A stretch of 55,068 nt of DNA, from the NCBI GenBank assembly GCA_025361765.1, contig JANYJS010000111.1, positions 1 to 55,068 on the forward strand, read 5' to 3'. A program made the position numbers and the translations under genes. Of the stretch, positions 9,889 to 17,430 are shown in pieces. The notes below the pieces were generated by a model that ran no database searches, was not told the origin of the DNA, and was given only the letters and a program-made list of their open reading frames with translations. This DNA comes from Bacillota bacterium. Its GTDB lineage: Bacteria > Bacillota > Clostridia > Peptostreptococcales > Anaerovoracaceae. Every line of letters starts with the position of its first letter. Position 1 is the stretch's first letter.

Positions 9889-9896
9889 CAACGTTT

Positions 9897-9972
9897 TGGT
9901 GAGGCGTGAGGGACTCGAACCCCCAACCGACAGATTCGAAGTCTGCGACTCTATCCTTTGAGCTAACGCCCC
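9897..9972 (-). tRNA. tRNA-Arg (anticodon TCG)
   Basis: Read on the minus strand, a full cloverleaf forms. The acceptor stem GGGGCGT pairs with ACGCCTC (one G-U). The D arm is GCTC/GAGT. The anticodon stem GCAGA/TCTGT encloses the loop CTTCGAA, giving anticodon TCG. The T arm is GGG-TTCGAGT-CCC. Discriminator A is followed by an encoded CCA (complement of TGG at 9897-9899). It decodes CGA and probably other CGN codons. Confidence 0.95.
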
Positions 9973-9987
9973 ATGTGCACGAACTTC

Positions 9988-10016
9988 ATTATAACCAATT
10001 GCGTCGGATAAATCAA
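9988..10016 (-). promoter_or_regulatory. Sigma-A promoter of tRNA-Arg
   Basis: On the minus strand TTGATT, a 17-base spacer and TATAAT lie 15 bases upstream of the mature tRNA 5' end. Confidence 0.8.
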
Positions 10017-10097
10017 GGAGAACGGAGTAATTTATATAGTAATAATTCACTTCATTTAAGGTAAAAAATAATTAGTTAAATATTCTGACAATATGTA

Positions 10098-10126
10098 TTG
10101 ACAAATAGATTTGGCAGGATTATTAT
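10098..10126 (+). promoter_or_regulatory. Strong sigma-A promoter facing the orphan RNA region
   Basis: TTGACA at 10098-10103, exactly 17 bases, then TATTAT at 10121-10126. Predicted start near 10131-10134. No coding gene follows on this strand before the terminator at 10477-10526. Confidence 0.8.
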
Positions 10127-10130
10127 AAAG

Positions 10131-10526
10131 CTACTCAAAGAAAAGGGGAACCTGAGTAGGTGAGTCGCTCCGAAAAATCGCTAGTTAGAAGCTAAAATTC
10201 ACCTGTTAAAAAAATGATTTAACTTGCATGGCTGCAATAGGCTGTAAGTCTAATTTTGAAGACCGTTAAGGGCTTAAAGGTGCAGTATCAGTAAACTTGA
10301 AGAGTTGTTATAAACGGGGAATGGTAGCAATAACGAAAAACTTGAATAAAGAAAAGGTCAAGTGAGTTGGTCTTTATTACAAGAAAAATCGAAAATCTTA
10401 ACGATGATAGAAGTGTCAAAACGAAAGATTAGGAGTAGAAATGAAGGGAGGACGTACTCAATTGTGGTACACCTCGAAAAAGGGGTAAGACAAATTCTTG
10501 GTTGAATTGTTGGTCTGCCCTTTTTC
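10131..10526 (+). ncRNA. Candidate structured non-coding RNA, about 395 nt, family unknown
   Basis: A promoter-to-terminator unit with no convincing reading frame. Paired segments visible by eye: CTACTCA (10131) with TGAGTAG (10153); AGGTGA (10158) with TCACCT (10199); GTTAAA (10205) with TTTAAC (10218); TTGCA (10224) with TGCAA (10233); CTTG-AATAAAG (10341) with CTTTATT-a-CAAG (10372); AATCTT (10394) with AAGATT (10425); GAGG-ac-GTAC (10448) with GTAC-a-CCTC (10467). Some of the first stems are mutually exclusive. It ends in a strong terminator hairpin. I compared it from memory with RNase P, tmRNA, SRP, 6S and T-box RNAs and found none of their hallmark sequences. It runs divergently from tRNA-Arg and converges on the yedF-like gene, so it is not the leader of a following gene. 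Confidence 0.6.
10477..10526 (+). terminator. Long terminator hairpin, probably bidirectional
   Basis: AAAAAGGG (10477-10484) pairs with CCCTTTTT (10518-10525), with an inner stem between GACAAATTC (10489) and GAATTGTTGGTC (10504). T-rich on one side and A-rich on the other, it can end both the rightward RNA and the leftward yedF-like gene. Confidence 0.85.
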
Positions 10527-10538
10527 CATGCTGTTCAT

Positions 10539-10874
10539 TCAAAGCGTTATAACGGTTTCAGCTTGAAATAGAATAGATGAAATTTCACCCATATTAGTAA
10601 TTCGGGCACCCTTCAATTTGTTTTCGATTTTATAATACTCCACACATGTTACGCAGGCTAAAATTTGAACGTTTTCATCTGCAATCACTGCTAAGGCTTC
10701 CGCAGTAGCTGTTCCATTCACGGCAATATTTACACCAGAGTTATATAGAATAATAGCTTCTGGCTTTACCTGTGCAAGCATAAGTTTATGCAGAAACACA
10801 GTCATTAATCTAGTGCCGAGCTCCTGAGAACCGGTACCCATGAATTCATTATTAATAATGATTACTTTTTCCAT
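10539..10874 (-). CDS. YedF-like DsrE-family protein
   Basis: About 111 residues from the ATG at 10874, which has AGGAG eight bases upstream on the minus strand. The product matches the C-terminal DsrE half of YedF, a protein linked to selenium metabolism. Seen features are a VIIINNEFMGTGSQELG start, MTVFLHKLM, the AIILYNSGV segment, ILACVTCVEYY with paired Cys, and a VITL end. Classical YedF has an N-terminal TusA/SirA domain with a CPxP motif; none is visible here. The frame stays open upstream to 11120 (see the next entry), so a longer protein is possible. No selA, selB or selD is in the window. The true role is uncertain. Confidence 0.75.
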   Translation of the reverse strand: MEKVIIINNEFMGTGSQELGTRLMTVFLHKLMLAQVKPEAIILYNSGVNIAVNGTATAEALAVIADENVQILACVTCVEYYKIENKLKGARITNMGEISSILFQAETVITL

Positions 10875-11120
10875 TTCTTTATCTCCTATCCTAAACAAAA
10901 CTAACTTTCTTTTACGCCAGTGTATATAGGGATGGCATCCTGGATCTCCAGTTGCGACCGATTCGGCCAAGGCTGCAGTAATTTCTGCACTTAATTTTTC
11001 TGCCTCAGCCAATTGGTTCTCTGTCATGTTCAGAATTTTTCTATTTGATTTATCTACATTTTCATTTCCGCATATTGCCCGGATTTCTTCTCCATATTTT
11101 GTTTCGTTATTTTCAATCAT
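10875..11120 (-). other. In-frame upstream extension of the yedF-like gene (fusion, separate remnant, or chance)
   Basis: The frame of the yedF-like gene runs open for 82 more codons to an ATG at 11120. The stretch is hydrophilic and helical-looking (MTENQLAEAEKLSAEI, then GDPGCHPYIHW). I do not recognise it as TusA. Neither the first ATG nor the internal one near codon 32 has a good ribosome site, while the internal AGGAG before 10874 is strong. It could be a degraded N-terminal domain or a real one of an unfamiliar type. Confidence 0.35.
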
Positions 11121-11314
11121 TTTTCGCTTAAAGCCTTGATTTTAAGAGTTCTTAGCTGGAGCTTGCTTATATAAGATATTTTAAGATTAAGTTACAATTT
11201 TCTGAATTATGATAAAAGATGCTCAAGTGTAGTATAATCTAATATAGGTCGATGAAACACTGTTTGTTGAAAATACTGTGACAGAATGCGTTAAAAAGTG
11301 AATGGGTGGAGAAA

Positions 11315-12712
11315 ATGGCAAAAAGATTGTTTGGGCTATTGGTGATGCTGATCATCTTAGCATCAGCCTCCTTGAGTTATGCTGAAAATGACGTTATTGG
11401 TCTTAGCTTAGACGGTCAGAGTATCTTGTCGGATACGACAGCTATGATTGTGTCTGGAAGGACCCTAGTACCAGCTAGAGCTGTTTTTGAGGCTATGGGT
11501 GGCGTGGTAGCATGGGACGATGCACGTCGTGAGGTCACGGTGACCAGGGGAAGTTCTGAAGTTAAATTAATTATTGATTCAAAAACTGCAATTATAGATG
11601 GTTTGCCAAAGGATATGGATGTCCCGGCGGCGATTATATCTGAAAGAACCATGATTCCAGTGAGATTTGTGTCGGAGGCCCTTGGATATCAAGTTGACTG
11701 GGATGATACAAACCGGATAGTTAACATTAAAACACTGGAAACAGATCCTTTGCAACTGAGTATAACGGGGATAGGTTTTTTTGAATCTGAACAAGAGTAT
11801 AAGGTCACTATAACTGGAAATAAGCGTATCGATGCGTACAAGAACTTTTCCATGAGTAGCCCGGAAAGGGTAGTGCTTGATATAGCGAATGGAATCTTAG
11901 GGCAGATAAGCACGCCTATCATTCCAATTAATGATAACATTATGGGTATCAGATTTTCTCAATTTGATGAAAAAACCACCAGAATTGTTGTAGATCTTAA
12001 AAAGCAAATCCCTGCTAGCGTTAGTTTAGCAGAAGATGATAAAAGCCTCATAATTGTTTTTTCGAAATCGAGAGCTCCGGTTGATGATCAGACAGGAGGC
12101 GGATTGCCGGAGCTTGTTGAGCTGGCAAAAGATAAACTGGTCGTTATAGATGCTGGCCATGGTGGCAAGGATCCCGGCGCTATAGGTTTTAGCAACGGAC
12201 AGTCGGTTCTTTACGAAAAGGATGTCAATTTGGATGTTGCGCAACGGATGAATGAATTACTAAAACAGCAAGGGGCAAACACCTATATGATCAGAAGCTT
12301 TGATACTTCAGTAAGTCTTCTAGAGAGACCGGCTATGGCTAATGCCTTGAATGCGCATTTATTTATTTCTATACACAATAATTCATCGGACAGTTCTAAT
12401 TTGAAAGGTTTCGAAGTGCTCTATTTCAATAAGGAATCAGATATAAGCTCTAATATTAAAAGCCGCACATTTGCTGATTTTGCACAGACGGCATTAGTGG
12501 AAAAATTGGGTATTGCCTTCAAATCTCCTCAGGAAAGGCCGACCTTGGCAGTACTGAACAAGACATCGATGCCTGCGATTATCATAGAAGGTGCATTCCT
12601 GTCAAACCCTGAGGATCTAGCCTTGATTATGACTGATGACTATAAGCAAAACTACGCTATGGCGGCTGCGAAAGCCATAATTAATGCACTAAACGCCAGC
12701 GTCAGATTATAA
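11315..12712 (+). CDS. N-acetylmuramoyl-L-alanine amidase with surface and AMIN domains
   Basis: Secreted peptidoglycan amidase of about 465 residues, cutting the bond between MurNAc and L-Ala. GGGTGGAG precedes the ATG at 11315; an in-frame GTG at 11306 overlaps that ribosome site and is less likely. In order: signal peptide (1-22); copper-amine-oxidase-like N domain (about 30-130, SGRTLVPARAVFEAMGG, SERTMIPVRFVSEALGY); AMIN domain (about 150-240), which binds the wall; then Amidase_3 (about 275-463). Zinc ligands and the catalytic Glu are visible: DAGHGGKDPGA, YEKDVNLDVA, ISIHNNSS and IIEGAFLSNPED. It shares its N-terminal domain type with the glucosaminidase encoded at 7576-9687, suggesting both act at the same wall site. 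Confidence 0.93.
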   Translation: MAKRLFGLLVMLIILASASLSYAENDVIGLSLDGQSILSDTTAMIVSGRTLVPARAVFEAMGGVVAWDDARREVTVTRGSSEVKLIIDSKTAIIDGLPKDMDVPAAIISERTMIPVRFVSEALGYQVDWDDTNRIVNIKTLETDPLQLSITGIGFFESEQEYKVTITGNKRIDAYKNFSMSSPERVVLDIANGILGQISTPIIPINDNIMGIRFSQFDEKTTRIVVDLKKQIPASVSLAEDDKSLIIVFSKSRAPVDDQTGGGLPELVELAKDKLVVIDAGHGGKDPGAIGFSNGQSVLYEKDVNLDVAQRMNELLKQQGANTYMIRSFDTSVSLLERPAMANALNAHLFISIHNNSSDSSNLKGFEVLYFNKESDISSNIKSRTFADFAQTALVEKLGIAFKSPQERPTLAVLNKTSMPAIIIEGAFLSNPEDLALIMTDDYKQNYAMAAAKAIINALNASVRL

Positions 12713-12774
12713 ACAAACGAAGGCATGGCCATATAGAAACACATGTAAAGATAAAAATAAATTATAGATATGAG

Positions 12775-12849
12775 TAGAAGTGGAATAAACCAATTCAAAT
12801 AGAAGTGGAATAAACCAATGCAAATAGAAGTGGAATAAACCAATATGAA
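12775..12849 (+). repeat. 25-bp tandem repeat, three copies
   Basis: Units at 12775-12799, 12800-12824 and 12825-12849 share TAGAAGTGGAATAAACCAAT and differ only in the last few bases. It lies 62 bases after the amidase stop and 54 before the MoxR-type gene. Confidence 0.9.
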
Positions 12850-12903
12850 TATAACAGATGGAGAATAAGCTAAAACGAAAATAATAGAGGAGAATGATTA
12901 ATA

Positions 12904-13740
12904 ATGAACACTTTTAAAGGAAGCAAGGATTATGTAGTTTCAGATGAACTTATGCATGCGGTCAACGTATCAATTGCACTTCAAAAACCTTTATTGATCA
13001 AGGGCGAACCAGGAACTGGAAAGACCATGCTGGCCCAATCCATTGCTGATGCACTTTCAAAAAAACTGATTGTATGGAATATCAAATCTACAACTAAGGC
13101 TCAGGATGGGCTCTATCTTTATGATACTGTGCAAAGATTATATGACAGTCAATTCGGAGAAGGCGACGTGTCTGATATAGGCAAATACATTAAGCTGGGT
13201 AAGCTTGGTGAGGCCTTTACGTCTGAAGACCAAGTGGTGCTTTTAATTGATGAAATCGATAAAGCGGACCTGGAATTTCCGAATGATCTTCTTTGGGAGC
13301 TTGACAAGATGGAATTTTATGTCAATGAAACGAAAGAAACCATCAAAACCCAAAAAAGACCAATAGTCATCATCACATCCAATGCTGAGAAAGAGCTTCC
13401 GGATGCGTTTTTGCGCAGATGTATTTTTCACTATATTGAGTTTCCTGACGCTGAGCGTATGAAGGAGATTATCGCAGTACATTTTGCGGATATTGAAAAA
13501 AATCTACTTGCCCAGTCCATGGAGACGTTCTACTGGATTAGAGGCCTTAAAGATATTCAAAAGAAGCCAAGCACGTCAGAACTCTTGGACTGGCTTCAGG
13601 CTTTGGTTTTTAGCGGAATCCCTCTGGCCAAGATCAAGGAGGAAATCCCATTTGTAGGTGTGCTTCTTAAAAAAAATCAAGATATTGAAGCGATGTTTGA
13701 AATTAAAGAAAAGGGCTTTACTGTAAAGCGCTGGATATAG
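12904..13740 (+). CDS. MoxR-family AAA+ ATPase
   Basis: AAA+ ATPase of 278 residues, of the kind that works with a von Willebrand factor A (VWA) partner to remodel or load metal enzymes or complexes. Visible motifs are Walker A GEPGTGKT (about 37-44), Walker B VVLLIDEIDKAD (about 112-123), sensor 1 IITSNAEKELPDAF and the arginine-finger region LRRCIF. Start ATG at 12904; GGAG lies about 12 bases upstream. The next gene, 55 bases on, encodes a CoxE-like VWA protein, the classical partner. In carbon monoxide dehydrogenase systems the pair is CoxD/CoxE, but no CO dehydrogenase genes are in the window, so the client is unknown. Confidence 0.88.
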   Translation: MNTFKGSKDYVVSDELMHAVNVSIALQKPLLIKGEPGTGKTMLAQSIADALSKKLIVWNIKSTTKAQDGLYLYDTVQRLYDSQFGEGDVSDIGKYIKLGKLGEAFTSEDQVVLLIDEIDKADLEFPNDLLWELDKMEFYVNETKETIKTQKRPIVIITSNAEKELPDAFLRRCIFHYIEFPDAERMKEIIAVHFADIEKNLLAQSMETFYWIRGLKDIQKKPSTSELLDWLQALVFSGIPLAKIKEEIPFVGVLLKKNQDIEAMFEIKEKGFTVKRWI

Positions 13741-13781
13741 AAAAAAGAGAAAAGAATAAAGAAAAAAACAGATATAGAAAA
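13734..13781 (+). repeat. 11-bp direct repeat spanning the MoxR gene stop codon
   Basis: GATATAGAAAA at 13734-13744, containing the TAG stop, recurs at 13771-13781 just before the ribosome site of the next gene. The segment between is A-rich, so this is the weakest example of its kind here. Confidence 0.45.
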
Positions 13782-13795
13782 CGGAGACGATTATA

Positions 13796-14992
13796 GTGTT
13801 TATAACATTTTTTTACCTGTTGCGTGCGAGGGGACTTAAGGTGTCGCTCAACGAGTGGATGGTTTTGATTGAAGCTTTAGACAAGGGCCTTTGCAGCGCC
13901 AGCCTTATAGACTTTTATCATCTTTGCCGCAGCATTCTTGTTAAAAGTGAAGCGGATTATGATAAGTTTGATATGGCTTTTGCCGAATTTTTTAAGGGCA
14001 TAGAAACGCCAGCGGACATTCCGGATGAAATCTGGAAATGGCTGGATGAAGAAATCAAAATACCAGAGGGCTTTGAGAAGGATTATGAGGATTTTGTCAA
14101 ACATAATCTTGAGGAGCTTCAGAGGATGCTTAAGGAACGCATTGCAGAGCAGAAGGAGAAGCATTGCGGTGGGAACTATTGGGTTGGGACAGGCGGCACC
14201 TCAGTATTTGGCCATGGCGGTTATAATCCTCAGGGAATAAGAATTGGCGGACAAGGCAGACATAAGACTGCGGTGCAGGTTGCGCAGGAAAGAAATTTTA
14301 AAGATTTCAGACAGGATAATATCCTGGATACCAGACAATTTCAAATGGCATTTAAAAAGCTCAGGCAGTTTTCTACCAGACTTGGTGGTGTCAAAAACGA
14401 ACTAGATATCGATGGAACGGTCAATGAAACCTGTGATCACGCTGGCATGCTTAGGCTCGTATGGGATAGACCAAGACAAAATGCAGTAAAACTATTAATA
14501 CTCTTTGATTCCGATGGGTCTATGATGCCCTATAGCAGGTTATGCAGTGCGCTTTTTCAGGCAGCCAACAAATCAAATCATTTTAAAGATTTGAAGGTTT
14601 TTTATTTTCATAATTGCATTTATGAGAAACTCTATACAGACCCCTATTGCAGAAGAGGTCACTGGATTGACACGGAGTGGGTTTTTAAAAACCTCGGGAG
14701 CGAATATAAAGTAATATTTATCGGAGACGCTGCAATGGCGCCGACGGAGCTTATGAGCAGAGGCGGGAACTGCTATGTCGGACTCTATAATGAGATCCCG
14801 GGCATCGACTGGCTTAATCGGTTTATACAAAAATACCCCAAACACGTATGGCTAAATCCCATCCCGAAAGCGGAATGGGATCATACCTATGGCAGTTTTA
14901 CGATTTTGAAAATTAAAGAAAAATTCCCTATGTTCGAATTGACCATTGAAGGGCTGGAAGCCGGCATTAAAAAACTTTTGGTATCAAGGTAA
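13796..14992 (+). CDS. CoxE-like VWA domain protein
   Basis: 398 residues, start GTG with GGAG nine bases upstream. The N-terminal half (about 1-130) is helical and rich in acidic residues, as in CoxE/YeaD-type proteins. Residues about 135-160 are Gly-rich (GGNYWVGTGGTSVFGHGGYN). The C-terminal half is a VWA-like fold with LLILFDSDGSM at the metal-ion site and IFIGDAAM later. The MIDAS motif is atypical: D-S-D-G-S where DxSxS is standard. The protein very probably acts with the MoxR ATPase encoded just upstream. The biological client cannot be told from context. Confidence 0.82.
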   Translation: MFITFFYLLRARGLKVSLNEWMVLIEALDKGLCSASLIDFYHLCRSILVKSEADYDKFDMAFAEFFKGIETPADIPDEIWKWLDEEIKIPEGFEKDYEDFVKHNLEELQRMLKERIAEQKEKHCGGNYWVGTGGTSVFGHGGYNPQGIRIGGQGRHKTAVQVAQERNFKDFRQDNILDTRQFQMAFKKLRQFSTRLGGVKNELDIDGTVNETCDHAGMLRLVWDRPRQNAVKLLILFDSDGSMMPYSRLCSALFQAANKSNHFKDLKVFYFHNCIYEKLYTDPYCRRGHWIDTEWVFKNLGSEYKVIFIGDAAMAPTELMSRGGNCYVGLYNEIPGIDWLNRFIQKYPKHVWLNPIPKAEWDHTYGSFTILKIKEKFPMFELTIEGLEAGIKKLLVSR

Positions 14993-14996
14993 TAAG

Positions 14997-15063
14997 CTTA
15001 AGTATATTAACCTTAAGTATATTAACCTCAAGTATATTAACCTTAAGTATATTAACCTCAAGA
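14997..15063 (+). repeat. 15-bp tandem repeat, four copies plus a partial
   Basis: CTTAAGTATATTAAC (or CTCAAG in alternate copies) repeats at 14997, 15012, 15027 and 15042, with a partial fifth from 15057. It begins four bases after the CoxE-like gene's stop codon and reaches to 37 bases from the end of lexA on the other strand. Confidence 0.95.
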
Positions 15064-15099
15064 TAGATATCGTAAAGGCATATAATGAAAAGGATGTAG

Positions 15100-15768
15100 C
15101 TATGATAAATAGCGGAAAACGCCTTTAACCAAGCCCAGAATTTTGACGTCATGAACTAATATGGGGCTCATAGAGGAGTTCTCTGGCTGAAGTCTGATGT
15201 GATCCTTTTCTTTATAGAAGGTTTTGACAGTTGCTTCACTTTCGAAGCCATCAATCATAGCGACAACTATATCACCATTCTTGGCAACCTGCTGCTGCTG
15301 GACGAGGATATAATCACCATCAAAAATGCCGGCTTCAATCATGCTGTCTCCCTTAACGGTAAGCATAAAATGGACGCCGCTTTTTATGTATCTGGATGGG
15401 ACAGGGAAGCTCTCCTCGATGTTTTGCTCGGCTAGGATAGGTGTGCCTGCTGCGATTCTGCCTACTAAGGGAATATCGACCACGTCAGTGCGATCTGGCA
15501 AAGCGATAACGCCAGGCGCTTTTGAAGCGATAGGCTCAGATGAACTTTCAGCTTGATCTAAGATTTCAATAGCCCGTGGCTTGGTCGGGTCTTTTCGAAT
15601 AAATCCTTTAAGTTCTAGGCTTTCAAGGTCTTTATGTGCTGTTGAAGTCGATTTAATACCAAGAAACTGGCACATTTCACGCACGGTTGGGGGATATCCT
15701 TTTTTCTTAGTCTCGGTCTTCATATAATGCAATATTTTTTGTTCGCGTTCGCTTAACTGTAACGGCAT
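15100..15768 (-). CDS. lexA: LexA repressor (SOS response)
   Basis: Transcriptional repressor of the SOS regulon, inactivated by RecA-stimulated self-cleavage after DNA damage. 222 residues. An N-terminal winged helix ([30 protein letters not shown]) is followed by an S24 peptidase domain with the Ala-Gly cleavage site in GRIAAG, the catalytic Ser in KGDSM and the catalytic Lys in ATVKTF. GGAGGAG stands six bases before the ATG. Two LexA-box-like sequences lie upstream, one overlapping the -35 box, so autoregulation is expected. It is monocistronic here. Confidence 0.97.
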   Translation of the reverse strand: MPLQLSEREQKILHYMKTETKKKGYPPTVREMCQFLGIKSTSTAHKDLESLELKGFIRKDPTKPRAIEILDQAESSSEPIASKAPGVIALPDRTDVVDIPLVGRIAAGTPILAEQNIEESFPVPSRYIKSGVHFMLTVKGDSMIEAGIFDGDYILVQQQQVAKNGDIVVAMIDGFESEATVKTFYKEKDHIRLQPENSSMSPILVHDVKILGLVKGVFRYLS

Positions 15769-15783
15769 AATAACTCCTCCTAA

Positions 15784-15797
15784 ATGACTTATGTTCG
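15784..15797 (-). promoter_or_regulatory. Second, imperfect LexA-like operator
   Basis: ATGACTTATGTTCG keeps the GTTCG half-site and the AC of the other half of the CGAAC-N4-GTTCG consensus. It lies between the promoter and lexA. Confidence 0.4.
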
Positions 15798-15846
15798 ATG
15801 ATGCCCTTCATTTAAAGGGGTAATGCGGATTATTTTATCTAGGAGT

Positions 15847-15875
15847 ATTCTAGCATAACACGAACAAAAAGTAAA
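15847..15875 (-). promoter_or_regulatory. lexA promoter
   Basis: On the minus strand TTTACT, 17 bases, TAGAAT. The -35 box overlaps the LexA operator at 15873-15884. Confidence 0.65.
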
Positions 15876-15884
15876 CATATGTTC
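15873..15884 (-). promoter_or_regulatory. LexA operator
   Basis: GAACATATGTTT on the minus strand matches the Gram-positive LexA box GAAC-N4-GTTC in all but the last base and overlaps the lexA -35 element, as expected for autorepression. Confidence 0.7.
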
Positions 15885-16014
15885 TACATTGAATTATGAA
15901 CATGAAGTTATTGAAGTTATGGCTATAAAATTAAGAATTAAGAATTAAGAAACATGAAATTAAGTATATGAAATTCAGGACACAGTTTCCTTATTAAGTA
16001 TCCTAATAAAGTAA

Positions 16015-16047
16015 GGGGCGTAACAAACCAACTGTTCGTTACGCCCC
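16015..16047 (-). terminator. Terminator of the aminotransferase operon
   Basis: GGGGCGTAAC (16015-16024) pairs perfectly with GTTACGCCCC (16038-16047). It lies 18 bases past the aminotransferase stop on the minus strand; the downstream flank on that strand reads TTACTTTATT. Confidence 0.8.
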
Positions 16048-16065
16048 ATGTCTTAATGGATTAAA

Positions 16066-17391
16066 CTATTTAATCATGTTGTCTACTGAATCCAAAACCT
16101 TGTCAAGGATCTTCATAGCTTCTCGAAGCTGCTCTTCAGTTATGATGAGTGGTGGAGAAACATGAATCATATTTTCGATGGAGTAGGATGAAAAGCCTTC
16201 GGCTTTCAACATACCAACGATTTTTGGCATTATGCCAGTTGGATCTTTTCCATATGGCACCATTGGCTCTTTGGTAGCCTTATCTTTGACAAGCTCAAGG
16301 CAACTGAAAAGACCAATGTATCTAACGTCGCCGACGCTAGCATGCTTTGCTTTCATTTCTTCGAGAAGCTGGGCAAGCACTTTGCCAACCTTCAAAACGT
16401 TGTCGAAAACTTTATCTTCGACATAAGCATCCATAGTAGCTATGATTGCTGCGCAGCCAACAGGATGAGCACTATAGGTCAGGCCGCAGAACATTTTATT
16501 GTTGTCAAAGTGTTCTGCGATTTTTTCGCTGACAATGACGCCGCCGATTGGGAAGTAGCCGCAGGTGGAACCTTTAGCGAATGTCACCATATCGGGTTCG
16601 ATGCTCCAATTCTTAAATGCGAACATTTTTCCGGTTCTTCCGAAACCAGCCATAACTTCGTCGCAGACCATCATGATGCCGTATTTGTCGCACAGAGCTC
16701 TAACACCTTCCATGTAACCCTTAGGGGGTATCAGAATACCGTTGCTGCCTACCACTGTTTCCATGAAAATCGCTGCAATCTGGTCGGTTCCTTCATAAAT
16801 CAGCTGGTTTTCAAGCAAAGTCAAATAGAAATCAGTAATATCTTCTTCATTCTTAAAGACAACCTGTTTGGGGGCTCTGTAAGGATAAGGCCCGTCGAAA
16901 TGGCAAAATCCTGGGACGCCTGGCTCTGCAATAAATCTTCTGGATTCACCGGTTAAAGCTGAAGCGCCGAAGGTTGCACCATGATATGAACGAAACATAG
17001 AAAAGATTTTCCATCTGCCTGTAACAGCTTTGGCCATCTTGATGGCGTTTTCATTGGATTCTGCACCAGCATTGGTAAAGAATACTTTTCTGAAGTGCCC
17101 ACCCGCAGTTTCCACCATTTTTTTGGCAGCTTCTGAGCGTACATCACAAGAATAAGACGGGGCAATATAAGCCATTTTTTCTGTTTGGTCTTTTATGGCT
17201 TGAATGATTTTTTTGTTGCCATGGCCAAGGTTCGCATTGACGAGTTGGGCAGACATGTCGAAATATTTTTTTCCATCTTCATCCCAGAAGTAAATACCTT
17301 CTGCTTTGACGATGTTAATTGGATTGATCTTACTCTGAGCACTCCATGAATAAAGGTTGTATTTCATGCCCGTTTCTTTAACGTTTGACAT
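16066..17391 (-). CDS. Class III omega-aminotransferase, taurine-pyruvate aminotransferase-like
   Basis: PLP-dependent aminotransferase of 441 residues, subgroup III. Visible parts are YFDMSAQLVNANLGHG, FFTNAGAESNENAIKMA (cofactor phosphate site), SYHGATFGAS, VCDEVMAGFGRTG with the Asp that contacts PLP, and TFAKGSTCGYFPIGG with the Lys that forms the Schiff base. AGGAGGAAT precedes the ATG. It is the second gene after a CoA-acylating aldehyde dehydrogenase, 39 bases away, under one sigma-54 promoter. That pairing fits omega-amine catabolism: the amine is transaminated to an aldehyde which is then oxidised to an acyl-CoA. Taurine giving sulfoacetaldehyde is my first guess; beta-alanine or another omega-amino compound is possible. 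Confidence 0.8.
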   Translation of the reverse strand: MSNVKETGMKYNLYSWSAQSKINPINIVKAEGIYFWDEDGKKYFDMSAQLVNANLGHGNKKIIQAIKDQTEKMAYIAPSYSCDVRSEAAKKMVETAGGHFRKVFFTNAGAESNENAIKMAKAVTGRWKIFSMFRSYHGATFGASALTGESRRFIAEPGVPGFCHFDGPYPYRAPKQVVFKNEEDITDFYLTLLENQLIYEGTDQIAAIFMETVVGSNGILIPPKGYMEGVRALCDKYGIMMVCDEVMAGFGRTGKMFAFKNWSIEPDMVTFAKGSTCGYFPIGGVIVSEKIAEHFDNNKMFCGLTYSAHPVGCAAIIATMDAYVEDKVFDNVLKVGKVLAQLLEEMKAKHASVGDVRYIGLFSCLELVKDKATKEPMVPYGKDPTGIMPKIVGMLKAEGFSSYSIENMIHVSPPLIITEEQLREAMKILDKVLDSVDNMIK

Positions 17392-17430
17392 TTTGATTCC
17401 TCCTAAATTAATATTTTTTCTATGGAGCTT

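Noticed and set aside
9847-10050. Small protein gene on the minus strand
   Set aside because: It covers the tRNA-Arg and its promoter.
10440-10480. TGGTAC segment near 10465 as a T-box antiterminator
   Set aside because: The conserved GGGTGGNACCGCG core is not there, the upstream stem I motifs are missing, and no synthetase or amino acid gene follows on the plus strand.
10131-10526. RNase P RNA or tmRNA
   Set aside because: No GAGGAAAGTCC/ACAGAA pair of RNase P and no tRNA-like acceptor end with CCA for tmRNA.
12775-12849. CRISPR array
   Set aside because: Copies are adjacent with no spacers and only three units; no cas genes. The same applies to 14997-15063, 27995-28071 and 39411-39512.
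12904-14992. MoxR-CoxE pair as part of a CO dehydrogenase system
   Set aside because: No molybdenum CO dehydrogenase or xanthine-oxidase-type genes are in the window.
14946-15128. Small protein with YINLK repeats
   Set aside because: It is only the in-frame reading of the 15-bp tandem repeat, with no ribosome site and overlapping two genes.
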